DNA of 64,000 nt from NCBI RefSeq assembly GCF_016650695.1, contig NZ_JAEKFH010000003.1, forward strand, positions 1,756,001 to 1,820,000, written 5' to 3'. A program made the translations under genes and the position numbers. Each line of letters starts with the position of its first letter. Within the stretch, counting starts at the first letter, position 1. The notes under the pieces are model-generated. The model worked only from the letters and a program-made list of their open reading frames with translations. It was not told the DNA's origin and ran no database searches. Positions 22,171-32,208 of this stretch are shown here, one piece after another. This DNA is from Pseudomonas sp. TH41. GTDB lineage: Bacteria > Pseudomonadota > Gammaproteobacteria > Pseudomonadales > Pseudomonadaceae.

Positions 22171-23439
22171 TTAGCCGTTGAACACATCATCCACGCTTTT
22201 CAGCGGGTAGTTCTTCGGATACGGCAGGGTCGCTACGCCGGTCTCGATGGCAGCCTTGGCCACAGCATCGGAGATCACGGTGATCAGACGCGCATCCATT
22301 GGCTTCGGAATGATGTACTCACGACCGAATTCCAGCTTGATGCCGCCGTAGGCGTCGCACACTTCCTGAGGAACCGGCAGCTTGGCCAGTTCACGCAGGG
22401 CGTTGGCCGCCGCGACTTTCATTTCTTCGTTGATGCGCTTGGCGCGAACGTCCAGAGCCCCGCGGAAGATGAACGGGAAGCCCAGTACGTTGTTGACCTG
22501 GTTCGGGTAGTCCGAACGGCCGGTCGCCATGATCACGTCGTCACGGGTGGCGTGAGCCAGTTCCGGGGAGATTTCCGGATCCGGGTTCGAGCACGCGAAC
22601 ACGATCGGGTTGGCCGCCATGGATTTCAGGCCTTCGGCGCTCAGCAGGTTCGGGCCGGACAGGCCAACGAACACGTCTGCACCGGTCAGGGCATCGGCCA
22701 GGGTGCGCTTGTCGGTCGCGTGAGCGAAGACAGCCTTGTACTGGTTCAGGTCGTCACGGCCGGAGTGGATCACGCCGGTACGGTCAACCATGAAGATGTT
22801 TTCGATGTTGGCACCCATGCTCACCAGCAATTTCATGCAGGAGATGGCGGCAGCACCGGCGCCCAGGCAGACGATCTTGGCGTCAGCGAGGGTTTTGCCA
22901 GCGATTTCCAGGGCGTTGATCATGCCGGCCGCGGTAACGATCGCGGTGCCGTGCTGGTCATCGTGGAACACCGGAATATCGCACTGCTCGATCAGAGCAC
23001 GCTCGATCTCAAAGCACTCAGGCGCCTTGATGTCTTCCAGGTTGATACCACCGAAGGTGATGGAGATGCGTTTTACGGTGTCGATGAAGGCTTGCGGGCT
23101 TTCGGAGTCGACTTCGATGTCGAAAACGTCGATGCCGGCGAAGCGCTTGAACAACACGCCTTTACCTTCCATCACAGGCTTGGAAGCCAATGGGCCGAGG
23201 TTACCCAGGCCGAGAATTGCGGTGCCATCGGAAATGACTGCAACCAGGTTGCCTTTACCGGTGTATTTGTAGGCCAGTTCAGGATCGCGAGCGATTTCGC
23301 GTACTGGTTCGGCTACGCCGGGGCTATAGGCCAGCGACAGGTCGCGAGCGGTAGCGGTGGCCTTGGTGAGCTCGACACTCAGCTTCCCTGGACGAGGATG
23401 GGCGTGATATTCGAGAGCGGCAGTTTTCAAATCAGACAT
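22171..23439 (-). CDS. maeB: NADP-type malic enzyme (short form without PTA domain)
   Basis: 422 residues from the ATG at 23439, giving MSDLKTAALEYHAHPRPGK; the open frame extends 40 codons further, but that part has no family resemblance. It oxidatively decarboxylates malate to pyruvate. Visible are SLAYSPGVAEP, the substrate/metal region VFHDDQHGTAIVTAAG, the NAD(P) fold CLGAGAAAISCMKLL and VFACSNPDPEISPE. E. coli MaeB carries a C-terminal phosphotransacetylase-like domain of about 330 residues that is absent here. It is a single gene with a terminator directly downstream. Confidence 0.92.
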   Translation of the reverse strand: MSDLKTAALEYHAHPRPGKLSVELTKATATARDLSLAYSPGVAEPVREIARDPELAYKYTGKGNLVAVISDGTAILGLGNLGPLASKPVMEGKGVLFKRFAGIDVFDIEVDSESPQAFIDTVKRISITFGGINLEDIKAPECFEIERALIEQCDIPVFHDDQHGTAIVTAAGMINALEIAGKTLADAKIVCLGAGAAAISCMKLLVSMGANIENIFMVDRTGVIHSGRDDLNQYKAVFAHATDKRTLADALTGADVFVGLSGPNLLSAEGLKSMAANPIVFACSNPDPEISPELAHATRDDVIMATGRSDYPNQVNNVLGFPFIFRGALDVRAKRINEEMKVAAANALRELAKLPVPQEVCDAYGGIKLEFGREYIIPKPMDARLITVISDAVAKAAIETGVATLPYPKNYPLKSVDDVFNG

Positions 23440-23622
23440 GTGGGCATTCCGCTTTTTACTGTGGGACAGACGGACCGCCGAGGATACGCGTGTCGCAAAG
23501 TCCCCACAAGACTGACCAGTCACCCCTGTCAAGCGCCCCGTCCTGCGACTTTGGACCAAGAGCCACGGAACACAAGGGGAAGACTGTTCACAATCAACAG
23601 AAAAAATGTCTACAATTTTTTA

Positions 23623-24423
23623 TCACTGCGCCGTTTGAAGCATCGCCGGGTCAGTTATTGGCAGGAGCCAGCGCGCTTGCCCCTCTTTCAGTCCGCCTCG
23701 TCGCGAACGATCCAGCACCCAGCCGCGCGCCTCGATTTGCTTGCCCTTCAGCTGCTCAAGGAACGAGGCATCGAACAGCCCTGACAGATTGGGGGCAACG
23801 CGCAGTACAACCGAGTCCTGCAACTCAATCCAAATCCCGCCACGATTGCGCTGAACCTTGCTTACACGACCACTGAGCACAGCAAAACCGGACGCGTTGA
23901 TTTGCTCTGCTTTCAGTACAGGTGATTGACGCCACACCCCAAGGCCGGCTCGGCGGGCACTGCGCTCCGCCACTTGCTGACAGGCGACCAGATCGACATT
24001 CGGCGCGACGCCCACCTGGAAACCGAGGCCTTCGGCGAGCATCTGCGCTTCGACATTAGCGCCGTCGGCACCGTAGACATGGGCGAGGGTTCGGCCATAG
24101 CGATCCTTGGCTTCTTTACCCAGCAACAAGCTGACTCGCCCATCGCTGGCGGCAACCAGCGCCTCCAGACGTTTGCGCGCCGCCATAGCGAACGGCTCGT
24201 CGGATCGGCCGTTCTTGCCCAATTCCGGCGTATTCAAGCCGATCATGCGCACACTGCGGCCATCACTCAGCCGAAGCGTGTCGCCATCCACCACTCGCTG
24301 TACCGCGACCGACGTCAGCCCGCTCGGCGCCGGGCAGAAAGCCTGGGCGCCAGCCAGCCAAATCGCAGACACAAAAAAGGCGCCCACAAGGGACGCCTTT
24401 TTCAACAGCAAGGAAAAGCCCAT
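23623..24423 (-). CDS. Secreted thermonuclease-like (SNase) protein
   Basis: 266 residues. A signal peptide (SLVGAFFVSAIWLAGAQAF) is followed by a staphylococcal-nuclease domain: VVDGDTLRL with the calcium-binding aspartate, VRMIGLNTPELG with the first catalytic arginine, and KDRYGRTLAHVYG with the second. The last 90 residues form an extra beta-rich domain (VLSGRVSKVQRNRGGIWIELQD). Probably an exported or periplasmic nuclease. The 5' coding region contains a terminator-like hairpin that seems to belong to rpmE just upstream. Confidence 0.85.
   Translation of the reverse strand: MGFSLLLKKASLVGAFFVSAIWLAGAQAFCPAPSGLTSVAVQRVVDGDTLRLSDGRSVRMIGLNTPELGKNGRSDEPFAMAARKRLEALVAASDGRVSLLLGKEAKDRYGRTLAHVYGADGANVEAQMLAEGLGFQVGVAPNVDLVACQQVAERSARRAGLGVWRQSPVLKAEQINASGFAVLSGRVSKVQRNRGGIWIELQDSVVLRVAPNLSGLFDASFLEQLKGKQIEARGWVLDRSRRGGLKEGQARWLLPITDPAMLQTAQ
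24373..24402 (-). terminator. Terminator-like hairpin of rpmE inside the nuclease gene start
   Basis: On the minus strand AAAAAGGCG and CGCCTTTTTT form a 9-bp stem, extended by two more pairs after one mismatch, ending in T6. It starts about 36 bases after the rpmE stop but lies wholly within the first 20 codons of the following nuclease gene. Confidence 0.65.
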
Positions 24424-24437
24424 CGGGCCCTTCGACC

Positions 24438-24668
24438 TTACTCTGCAGCAGCAGGAGCTTTCTTGCCGAAAGCACCGAAACGGTCTGCGAAGCGCTGTAC
24501 ACGGCCGCCAGTATCCAGAGTCTTCTGCTTACCGGTGTAGAACGGGTGGCACTCGTTGCATACGTCGATCGCCAGAGGCTTGGCCAGGTTCGAACGAGTT
24601 TCGAACTTGTTGCCACAGCTGCAGGTAACTGCGGTGACTTCGTATGTTGGATGGATATCGGCTTTCAT
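24438..24668 (-). CDS. rpmE: 50S ribosomal protein L31 (zinc-binding form)
   Basis: 76 residues. It has the four cysteines of the zinc-binding C+ form: Cys16 and Cys18 (TCSCGN), Cys37 and Cys40 ([15 protein letters not shown]). The zinc-free paralogue made under zinc limitation lacks these cysteines, so this is the primary copy. It lies between the nuclease gene (14 bases downstream) and priA, which is divergent. Confidence 0.97.
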   Translation of the reverse strand: MKADIHPTYEVTAVTCSCGNKFETRSNLAKPLAIDVCNECHPFYTGKQKTLDTGGRVQRFADRFGAFGKKAPAAAE

Positions 24669-24820
24669 GGTGTATTCCTCAGGCTAGTGTGCCGCCACTC
24701 AACACTATTGTTGAATACCGCACATAATTAGGCCGCGGATTCTACCAGACAATGCTAATCGCGCAAGCTGTCCCTTACACCAGTCGTCTGCTAGGCTCCC
24801 GGCCCTAATACCGTCCCTGT

Positions 24821-24972
24821 GGGAGCTAACTGTGGCGAGGGGATTTATCCCCGTTGGGTCGCAAAGCGGCCCTGAACCTGTGATTACGGTGCTTCAGAAA
24901 AACCGTATTCACCGAGTTTGCGACTGCTTCGCAGCCGAACGGGGATAAATCCCCTCGCCACAGTTAGCTCCC
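24821..24972. repeat. Large inverted repeat element (GGGAGCTAACTGTGGCGAGG family)
   Basis: In the 356-base gap between rpmE and priA, a roughly 34-base arm starting GGGAGCTAACTGTGGCGAGG and running into GGGATTTATCCCCGTT is repeated inverted at 24939-24972. The spacer of about 85 bases contains a second, weaker palindrome (GTCGCAAAGCGGCC and GCGACTGCTTCGC). It looks like a third REP/REPIN-like family, distinct from the two common ones in the window. The rest of the gap shows no gene. Confidence 0.75.
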
Positions 24973-25024
24973 TCAGGTCTTGTAAGACCCTGCTGTTATT
25001 AGCTGCTTATCGAGAATTCCTCGC

Positions 25025-27244
25025 GTGCCCGACGCCATTTTGCGCCTCGCCCTGCCTTCGCCTCTGCGCCGCCTGTTCGATTACCGTGCCCCGGCCGGTG
25101 TCCTGCGCGCCCAGTTGCACCCGGGCATGCGCCTGCGGGTACCGTTCGGCCGACGGGAGATGATCGGGATACTGGTGGAGGTGACCGACCACAGCGAAGT
25201 GCCGATTGAAAAACTCAAACCGGCGCTGGCCCTGCTCGATGCAACACCGCCTCTGCCGCCAGCGCTGTTCAAACTGTGCCTGTGGACATCCCAGTATTAC
25301 CAGCACAGCCTCGGCGACACATTGAGTTGGGCGCTGCCGGTATTGCTGCGCCAAGGTGAACTGGCCGAAGCGCGCCAGGAACGTTTCTGGTCCGCCGCGC
25401 CCGGCGCCAGCCTTGATGACCCGCGCATCGCCCGCGCCCCGCGCCAGCGTGAAGCCCTGGCAACGCTGGCCCAGCATCCCCACGGCGTCGCCCATCAATT
25501 GCTGAGCAAATTGATGCTAAGCAAGGACAGTCTGGATCTGCTGTTGGCCAAGGATCTGGTGCAGGTGGAAATTCGCAAGCACGCCCCCGGCGCGCGTCAC
25601 GAACACTGGCTGGCGCAGCCGGAACTGCCGCTCAACCCGGAGCAGCGCGCAGCCTATGAAGCGATTCGCGCCGGGTTCGACAGTTATCACGCGTTTCTGC
25701 TGGCGGGCGTCACCGGCAGCGGCAAGACCGAAGTCTATTTGCAACTGATCCGCGAAACCCTCGAGGCCGGCAAGCAGGCGCTGGTGTTGATCCCGGAGAT
25801 CAACCTCGGCCCGCAAACCCTGGCGCGCTTCGAACAGCGCTTTAATGCACGCATCGCGCTAATCCATTCTGCCGTCAACGATCGCGAACGCCTCGAAGCC
25901 TGGCTCGCTGCCCGGGACGGCGATGCCGACATCATTATCGGCACCCGTTCGGCGCTGTTCACGCCGATGAAAAACCCTGGTCTGATCATCATCGACGAAG
26001 AGCATGACGGTTCCTATAAGCAGCAGGAAGGCTTGCGCTATCACGCCCGTGACCTGGCATTGGTGCGTGCCCGACAGGAAAACATTCCGATTGTCCTGGG
26101 ATCCGCCACGCCATCGCTGGAAAGCTTGCACAACGCCTACACCGGCCGTTATGGCCTCCTACGATTAAACGAACGAGCCGGTGGGGCCAAACAACCACGC
26201 TTCCTGCGCCTGGACGTGAAAAGTCGTCCGCTGGACAGCGGCATTTCCGGGCCGATGCAACAAGCCATCGGTCAGACGCTGGCGGCCGGCCAGCAAGTAT
26301 TGGTGTTCCTTAACCGTCGCGGCTTTGCGCCCACCTTGCTCTGCCACGACTGCGGCTGGATGTCCGAATGTCAGCGCTGCGATGCGCGGATGACGGTGCA
26401 TCAACGTTCCGGCGAACTGCGCTGCCACCATTGTGGCTACGTCGAACGCGTGCCCCGGCATTGCCCAAAATGCGGCAAGGTCGATTTACGCCCTGTCGGC
26501 GCTGGCACCGAGCGTGCCGAGGAGCGATTGGCAATTCTGTTCCCGGACGTCCCTGTGTTGCGGGTCGACCGCGACAGCACTTCGCGCAAGGACGCGATGA
26601 ATCAGCTGTTCGCGACCATCCAGAAAGGACTGCCGTGCATTCTGGTGGGCACGCAGATGCTTGCTAAGGGGCATCACTTTCCACGGGTGACGCTGGTCTC
26701 GATCCTCGATGCCGACGGTGGCCTCTTCTCCGGCGACTTCCGCGCCAGCGAGCGCATGGCACAGTTGATCGTCCAGGTTGCCGGCCGCGCGGGCCGGGCT
26801 GAAGAGCCGGGCAAAGTGATTATCCAGACACACCTGGCCGACCATCCGCTGCTGGTGCAACTGACGGAACAGGGTTATTTCGCTTTTGCCGAGCAAGCGT
26901 TGAGCGAGCGGCGCTCTGCGGGCCTGCCGCCGTTTGCGCACCTGGCGCTGCTGCGAGCCGAAGCGCACAAACCCGGGCAGGCTGAAGGCTTTCTCGATGA
27001 GGCGTGCAGTGAGGCGGAACGATTGCTGGCCGAGCAGAATCTGAGTGGTATCGAGTTGCTGGGCCCGGTGCCCGCGCCGATGGAGCGTCGTGCGGGGCGT
27101 TACCGGGCACAGTTGTTGCTGCAGGCTACGGCGCGGGCGCCGTTGCACCGACTATTAAGTAGCTGGTTGTTGGTGCTGGAACAGATGCCGAGTGGGCGGG
27201 CGGTGCGCTGGTCGCTGGATGTCGATCCGGTCGATTTGTATTAA
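25025..27244 (+). CDS. priA: Primosomal protein N' (replication restart helicase)
   Basis: 739 residues from a GTG. It recognises stalled forks and reloads the replisome. It has an N-terminal DNA-binding domain, helicase Walker A GVTGSGKTEVY, the DEEH box (IIIDEEHDGSYKQQEG) and the cysteine-rich zinc region with CHDCGWMSECQRC and later CHHCGY and CPKCG pairs. The length is normal. A REP pair begins right after its stop. Confidence 0.97.
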   Translation: MPDAILRLALPSPLRRLFDYRAPAGVLRAQLHPGMRLRVPFGRREMIGILVEVTDHSEVPIEKLKPALALLDATPPLPPALFKLCLWTSQYYQHSLGDTLSWALPVLLRQGELAEARQERFWSAAPGASLDDPRIARAPRQREALATLAQHPHGVAHQLLSKLMLSKDSLDLLLAKDLVQVEIRKHAPGARHEHWLAQPELPLNPEQRAAYEAIRAGFDSYHAFLLAGVTGSGKTEVYLQLIRETLEAGKQALVLIPEINLGPQTLARFEQRFNARIALIHSAVNDRERLEAWLAARDGDADIIIGTRSALFTPMKNPGLIIIDEEHDGSYKQQEGLRYHARDLALVRARQENIPIVLGSATPSLESLHNAYTGRYGLLRLNERAGGAKQPRFLRLDVKSRPLDSGISGPMQQAIGQTLAAGQQVLVFLNRRGFAPTLLCHDCGWMSECQRCDARMTVHQRSGELRCHHCGYVERVPRHCPKCGKVDLRPVGAGTERAEERLAILFPDVPVLRVDRDSTSRKDAMNQLFATIQKGLPCILVGTQMLAKGHHFPRVTLVSILDADGGLFSGDFRASERMAQLIVQVAGRAGRAEEPGKVIIQTHLADHPLLVQLTEQGYFAFAEQALSERRSAGLPPFAHLALLRAEAHKPGQAEGFLDEACSEAERLLAEQNLSGIELLGPVPAPMERRAGRYRAQLLLQATARAPLHRLLSSWLLVLEQMPSGRAVRWSLDVDPVDLY

Positions 27245-27323
27245 AGATCAAAAGATCGCAGCCTTCGGCAGCTCCTACAGGGGAATGCGATTAATGTAGG
27301 AGCTGCCGCAGGCTGCGATCTTT
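27245..27323. repeat. REP pair, GTAGGAGCTGCC family
   Basis: Inverted copies of GATCGCAGCCTTCGGCAGCT and TGTAGGAGCTGCCGCAGGCT with an 11-15-base spacer. The first copy begins directly after the priA stop codon. Confidence 0.87.
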
Positions 27324-27453
27324 GCCGCTTTTGCCGCCACATATCCATAACCTGCCCGCTATAGTTGGCAAGCCCGCCTTCGCCACGGATAATGCCCAGT
27401 TTTTCCACCAGCGCATCGATGCGCCGCCGCGCTTGCGGTCGAAAGAGAAGACC

Positions 27454-29190
27454 ATGAAAGACACCATTCGCCAGCTGATCCAACAAGCCATCACCCAACT
27501 CGTCAACGAAGGTGTGTTGCCTGAAGGCCTGTCGCCGGCGATCCAGGTGGAAAACTCCCGCGACAAGACGCACGGCGACTTCGCCAGCAACATTGCGATG
27601 ATGCTGGCCAAGCCGGCCGGTATGAAACCGCGCGATCTGGCCGAAAAAATCATCGCCGCGCTGCCGGCTGACGAGAATGTCACCAAGACCGAAATCGCCG
27701 GCCCCGGCTTCCTGAATTTCTTCCAGAACACCCAGGCCCTGGCCACGCGCCTGGACGCCGCCCTGGCCGATGAACACATCGGCGTGCGCAAGGCCGGCCC
27801 GGTGCAACGCACTGTCGTCGACCTGTCGGCGCCGAACCTGGCCAAAGAGATGCACGTCGGCCACTTGCGTTCGACCATCATCGGCGACGGCGTGGCTCGC
27901 GTTCTGGAGTTCCTCGGCGACACCGTCATCCGTCAGAACCACGTCGGCGACTGGGGCACCCAGTTCGGCATGCTGATGGCGTACCTGCAGGAAAACCCGA
28001 TCACCAGCGACGAGCTGTCGGACCTGGAAAACTTCTACCGCGCAGCCAAGCAACGCTTCGACGAATCCGAAGAATTCGCTGATCGCGCTCGCGGCCTGGT
28101 GGTCAAGCTGCAAGCCGGCGACCCGGACTGCCTGGCACTGTGGACCAAGTTCAAAGACATCTCGCTGTCGCATTGCCAGAAAATCTACGAGCTGCTGAAC
28201 GTCAAACTGACCATGGCCGACGTGATGGGCGAAAGCGCCTACAACGACGACCTGATCAACGTGGTCAACGACCTCAAGGCCGCGGGCATGCTGGTCGAGA
28301 GCAACGGCGCCCAGTGCGTGTTCCTCGACGAATTCAAGAACGCCGACGGCGACCCGCTGCCGGTGATCATCGTCAAGGCTGACGGCGGCTATCTCTACGC
28401 CACCACCGACCTGGCGGCCGTGCGTTATCGCAGCGGCCAGCTCAAGGCTGATCGCGCACTGTACTTCGTCGACCAGCGTCAGGCGCTGCACTTCCAGCAA
28501 GTGTTCGCAGTGGCCCGCAAGGCCGGCTTCGTGACACACCCGATGGAAATGGAACACATGGGCTTCGGCACCATGAACGGTGCCGATGGCCGTCCGTTCA
28601 AGACCCGTGATGGCGGCACCGTAAAGCTGATCGACCTGCTGACCGAAGCCCAGGAACGCGCCTACACCCTGGTGAAGGACAAGAACCCGGAGCTGGCCGA
28701 GGCCGAACTGCGCAACATCGCCAAGGTCGTGGGCATTGGCGCGGTGAAATACGCCGACCTGTCCAAGCACCGCACCAGCGACTACAGCTTCAACTTCGAC
28801 CTGATGCTGAACTTCGAAGGCAACACCGCGCCGTACTTGCTGTACGCCTACACCCGCGTGGCGGGCGTGTTCCGCAAACTCGGCAAGGACTTCAGCGAAG
28901 TCGAAGGCCAGATCACCCTCGAAGCCACGCACGAGCATGAGCTGGCGGCGAAGCTCGCGCAGTTTGGTGAAGTGCTGAACAACGTTTGCGACAAAGGGAC
29001 CCCGCACATCCTTTGCACGTACCTGTACGATGTCGCCGGCCTGTTCTCGAGCTTCTACGAGAACTGCCCGATCCTCAGCGCCGACACCCCGGCGCAAATG
29101 CAGAGCCGCCTGCGCCTCGCCGCGCTGACCGGCCGCACTCTCAAGCAAGGCCTGGAACTCTTGGGTCTGGAAACTCTGGAGCGTATGTAA
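27454..29190 (+). CDS. argS: Arginyl-tRNA synthetase
   Basis: 578 residues from the ATG at 27454 ([13 protein letters not shown]), preceded by GAAAGAGAAG; the frame is open upstream to 27322 into the REP flank, which is not family-like. Class I synthetase charging tRNA-Arg. The HIGH-type motif is in [20 protein letters not shown], and the C-terminal anticodon-binding domain ([10 protein letters not shown]) is present. The SPOR-domain gene starts one base after its stop, so they are co-transcribed. Confidence 0.97.
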   Translation: MKDTIRQLIQQAITQLVNEGVLPEGLSPAIQVENSRDKTHGDFASNIAMMLAKPAGMKPRDLAEKIIAALPADENVTKTEIAGPGFLNFFQNTQALATRLDAALADEHIGVRKAGPVQRTVVDLSAPNLAKEMHVGHLRSTIIGDGVARVLEFLGDTVIRQNHVGDWGTQFGMLMAYLQENPITSDELSDLENFYRAAKQRFDESEEFADRARGLVVKLQAGDPDCLALWTKFKDISLSHCQKIYELLNVKLTMADVMGESAYNDDLINVVNDLKAAGMLVESNGAQCVFLDEFKNADGDPLPVIIVKADGGYLYATTDLAAVRYRSGQLKADRALYFVDQRQALHFQQVFAVARKAGFVTHPMEMEHMGFGTMNGADGRPFKTRDGGTVKLIDLLTEAQERAYTLVKDKNPELAEAELRNIAKVVGIGAVKYADLSKHRTSDYSFNFDLMLNFEGNTAPYLLYAYTRVAGVFRKLGKDFSEVEGQITLEATHEHELAAKLAQFGEVLNNVCDKGTPHILCTYLYDVAGLFSSFYENCPILSADTPAQMQSRLRLAALTGRTLKQGLELLGLETLERM

Positions 29191-29191
29191 G

Positions 29192-29899
29192 TTGGCTGCC
29201 AAGAAAAAACCTGCACCCAAGCGTGGCGCCAGCCGTTACCAAGCTCCTGCAAAGCAACCGATCCCGGGCTGGCTGTGGATGGCCATCGGCCTGACGGTCG
29301 GCGCGTTCATTGTGTTCCTGATGAAGCTGGAGCCGGGCAAAGGCAGCGAGAGCGTCAAGCGCGAGAAGATCGAGCAACAGAAAGCTACCAAGATCGCCGA
29401 GGCCAACAAGACCCCGCCGAGCCCGACGCAACCGGTGAAGCCGAAGTACGACTTCTACACCCTGCTGCCGGAATCGGAAGTGATCGTGCCGCCGGATGCC
29501 GTGCCGGAGAAAACCTTGCCGACGCCACAAGTGCCGGCAGTGCCGACCACCCCGGTGACGCCAGAACAAGCGGCGAAGATCGACACCGCACGGGCGCAGG
29601 CTGCGCTGGCCGGCATCACGCCGCCACCCGCGCCACCGGTTTCCAAAGCGGCGCCAGTGACCAAGTTCTTCCTGCAAGCCGGCTCGTTCCGCAAGCAAGC
29701 GGATGCCGACAAGGTTCGTGCGCAGATCATTTTGCTCGGTCAGGCGGTGGCGGTTGAGTCCGGCACGGTTAAAGATGAAACCTGGTATCGGGTTCTGGTC
29801 GGACCGTTCAGCAACCGCGAACAACTGACCACGGCCCAGAAACAACTGGCCGGCGCAGGATTCAGCAATCTGTTGTTACAACAACGCCAGAGTCGCTGA
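29192..29899 (+). CDS. SPOR-domain membrane protein (FtsN-like)
   Basis: 235 residues starting at a TTG one base after argS. A basic cytoplasmic tail (AAKKKPAPKRGASRY), one transmembrane helix (GWLWMAIGLTVGAFIVFLM), a Pro-rich periplasmic linker and a C-terminal SPOR domain (KFFLQAGSFRKQADADKVRAQ, WYRVLVGPFSNREQ). The layout matches FtsN-type septal peptidoglycan binders. argS followed by an FtsN-like SPOR gene and then hslVU is a recurrent order in pseudomonads and also recalls E. coli ftsN-hslV. Confidence 0.87.
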   Translation: MAAKKKPAPKRGASRYQAPAKQPIPGWLWMAIGLTVGAFIVFLMKLEPGKGSESVKREKIEQQKATKIAEANKTPPSPTQPVKPKYDFYTLLPESEVIVPPDAVPEKTLPTPQVPAVPTTPVTPEQAAKIDTARAQAALAGITPPPAPPVSKAAPVTKFFLQAGSFRKQADADKVRAQIILLGQAVAVESGTVKDETWYRVLVGPFSNREQLTTAQKQLAGAGFSNLLLQQRQSR

Positions 29900-29938
29900 T
29901 CCTTCACCGCCGCAGCTCCCACAGGAGATACAAACCCC

Positions 29939-30043
29939 TGTAGGAGCTGCCGCAGGCTGCGATCTTTTCTGGGCTTGCAGGTTTTTTGTCTGAAAAAAAA
30001 CAAGAGCAAGATCAAAAGATCGCAGCCTTCGGCAGCTCCTACG
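29939..30043. repeat. REP pair, GTAGGAGCTGCC family
   Basis: TGTAGGAGCTGCCGCAGGCT and an inverted copy ending GGCAGCTCCTAC about 50 bases on, between the SPOR gene and hslV. Confidence 0.85.
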
Positions 30044-30151
30044 CGCCTCGCACCGCTCGTCCCCTCTCCCGCCCCACAGTTGAAAAACGCTCTACCACCC
30101 CCATATGAGTTGGCATAAGGCATTTTCGCCCCGCTGCGTGGAGACTCTCCC

Positions 30152-30682
30152 TTGACCACCATCGTTTCAGTTCGCCGCCACGGCAAAGTCGTCATGGGCG
30201 GCGACGGCCAGGTTTCGCTCGGCAATACCGTGATGAAAGGCAATGCGAAGAAAGTTCGTCGCCTGTACCACGGCCAGGTCATCGCCGGTTTTGCCGGGGC
30301 CACCGCCGACGCCTTCACCCTCTTCGAACGTTTCGAAGGCCAGCTTGAAAAGCATCAGGGTCACCTGGTGCGCGCCGCCGTCGAACTCGCCAAAGAATGG
30401 CGCACCGATCGCTCTCTCAGCCGCCTCGAAGCCATGCTCGCGGTCGCCAACAAAGACGCTTCCCTGATCATCACCGGCAACGGCGATGTGGTTGAACCCG
30501 AAGAAGGCCTGATCGCCATGGGTTCCGGTGGCGGTTACGCCCAGGCCGCCGCCAGTGCGCTGCTGAAGAAAACCGACCTGTCGGCCCGCGAAATCGTCGA
30601 AACCGCGCTCGGCATTGCCGGCGACATCTGCGTATTCACCAACCACACCTTCACCATTGAGGAGCAGGACCTCGCCGAGTAA
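30152..30682 (+). CDS. hslV: ATP-dependent protease peptidase subunit HslV
   Basis: 176 residues from a TTG. After Met removal the chain starts [19 protein letters not shown], leaving the N-terminal threonine that is the catalytic nucleophile. [11 protein letters not shown] and the final residues are typical. It forms the double hexamer that pairs with HslU, whose gene follows 55 bases on. A heat-shock promoter might be expected upstream; I could not pick out a convincing one. Confidence 0.96.
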   Translation: MTTIVSVRRHGKVVMGGDGQVSLGNTVMKGNAKKVRRLYHGQVIAGFAGATADAFTLFERFEGQLEKHQGHLVRAAVELAKEWRTDRSLSRLEAMLAVANKDASLIITGNGDVVEPEEGLIAMGSGGGYAQAAASALLKKTDLSAREIVETALGIAGDICVFTNHTFTIEEQDLAE

Positions 30683-30737
30683 GCCTGTTTCGGCCTTTGC
30701 GCCACGGCTCACTTTTGCTTGAGGACCGCCAATTACT

Positions 30738-32078
30738 ATGTCCATGACTCCCCGTGAAATCGTCCACGAACTCAATCGCCATATCATCGGCCAGGACGAT
30801 GCCAAGCGCGCCGTCGCCATCGCGCTGCGTAACCGCTGGCGCCGGATGCAGCTGCCTGAAGAGCTGCGCGTTGAAGTCACCCCGAAGAACATCCTGATGA
30901 TCGGCCCGACCGGTGTCGGTAAAACCGAGATCGCCCGTCGCCTGGCAAAACTCGCCAACGCGCCGTTCATCAAAGTCGAAGCGACCAAGTTCACCGAAGT
31001 CGGCTACGTCGGCCGCGACGTCGAGTCGATCATTCGTGACCTGGCGGACGCTGCAATCAAGTTGCTGCGCGAACAGGAAATGACCAAGGTTCGCCACCGC
31101 GCCGAAGACGCCGCCGAAGAACGCATCCTCGACGCGCTGCTGCCGCCCGCACGCATGGGCTTCAGTAACGAAGACGCGGCCCCGTCCGCCGACTCCAACA
31201 CCCGTCAGCTGTTCCGCAAGCGCCTGCGCGAAGGTCAGCTGGACGACAAAGAAATTGAAATCGAAGTCGCTGAAGTCACTGGCGTCGATATCTCCGCGCC
31301 GCCAGGCATGGAAGAAATGACCAACCAGTTGCAGAGCCTGTTCGCCAACATGGGCAAGGGCAAACGCAAGAGCCGCAAGCTCAAGGTCAAGGAAGCGCTG
31401 AAACTGGTCCGTGACGAAGAAGCCGGTCGCCTGGTCAACGAAGAAGAGTTGAAAGCCAAGGCGCTGGAAGCGGTCGAGCAGCACGGCATCGTGTTCATCG
31501 ATGAGATCGACAAGGTCGCCAAGCGCGGCAATTCAGGTGGCATCGACGTGTCACGTGAAGGCGTACAGCGTGACTTGCTGCCGCTGATCGAAGGCTGCAC
31601 CGTCAACACCAAACTGGGCATGGTCAAAACCGACCACATCCTGTTCATCGCCTCTGGTGCGTTCCACCTGAGCAAGCCGAGCGATCTGGTGCCTGAACTG
31701 CAAGGTCGCCTGCCGATTCGTGTTGAACTCAAGGCCCTGACCCCGGAAGACTTCGAGCGCATTCTCAGCGAGCCGCACGCGTCGCTCACCGAACAATATT
31801 GCGCACTGCTGAAAACCGAAGGCTTGACCATCGAGTTCCAGCCAGACGGCATCAAGCGCATTGCCGAGATCGCCTGGCAGGTCAACGAGAAGACCGAGAA
31901 CATCGGCGCCCGTCGCCTGCATACCTTGCTCGAGCGCCTGCTCGAAGAGGTGTCGTTCAGCGCCGGCGACCTGGCCAGCGCCCACGACGACAAGGCGATC
32001 CTGATTGACGCCGACTACGTCAACAGCCACCTCGGCGAATTGGCGCAGAACGAAGACCTGTCCCGTTATATCCTGTAG
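30738..32078 (+). CDS. hslU: ATP-dependent protease ATPase subunit HslU
   Basis: 446 residues. AAA+ unfoldase with Walker [17 protein letters not shown], Walker [12 protein letters not shown], an inserted I-domain between them, and the C-terminal tail ending EDLSRYIL that docks into HslV. The pore motif GYVGRD is present. It is the second gene of hslVU. Confidence 0.97.
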   Translation: MSMTPREIVHELNRHIIGQDDAKRAVAIALRNRWRRMQLPEELRVEVTPKNILMIGPTGVGKTEIARRLAKLANAPFIKVEATKFTEVGYVGRDVESIIRDLADAAIKLLREQEMTKVRHRAEDAAEERILDALLPPARMGFSNEDAAPSADSNTRQLFRKRLREGQLDDKEIEIEVAEVTGVDISAPPGMEEMTNQLQSLFANMGKGKRKSRKLKVKEALKLVRDEEAGRLVNEEELKAKALEAVEQHGIVFIDEIDKVAKRGNSGGIDVSREGVQRDLLPLIEGCTVNTKLGMVKTDHILFIASGAFHLSKPSDLVPELQGRLPIRVELKALTPEDFERILSEPHASLTEQYCALLKTEGLTIEFQPDGIKRIAEIAWQVNEKTENIGARRLHTLLERLLEEVSFSAGDLASAHDDKAILIDADYVNSHLGELAQNEDLSRYIL

Positions 32079-32092
32079 GTCACCTACTCCCC

Positions 32093-32179
32093 TGTAGGAG
32101 CTGCCGCAGGCTGCGATCTTTTGATCTTGTCCCTTTAAAAACAAAGATCAAAAGATCGCAGCCTGCGGCAGCTCCTACA
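32093..32179. repeat. REP pair, GTAGGAGCTGCC family
   Basis: Near-perfect inverted copies of TGTAGGAGCTGCCGCAGGCT plus GCGATCTTTTGATC with a spacer of about 20 bases. It begins 15 bases after the hslU stop, and the hairpin it could form may serve as the 3' end of hslVU. Confidence 0.87.
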
Positions 32180-32208
32180 GGACGCTCTACCAAGACGGAC
32201 GACCTGTC

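Noticed and set aside
21898..23784. A 628-residue plus-strand frame across the terminators, REP pair and maeB
   Set aside because: It runs through two terminators and a REP pair and is antisense to maeB, so it is not a gene.
27241..29220. A 659-residue open frame on the minus strand opposite argS
   Set aside because: Same cause: antisense to a clear argS, biased composition, and no recognisable motif or ribosome-binding site.
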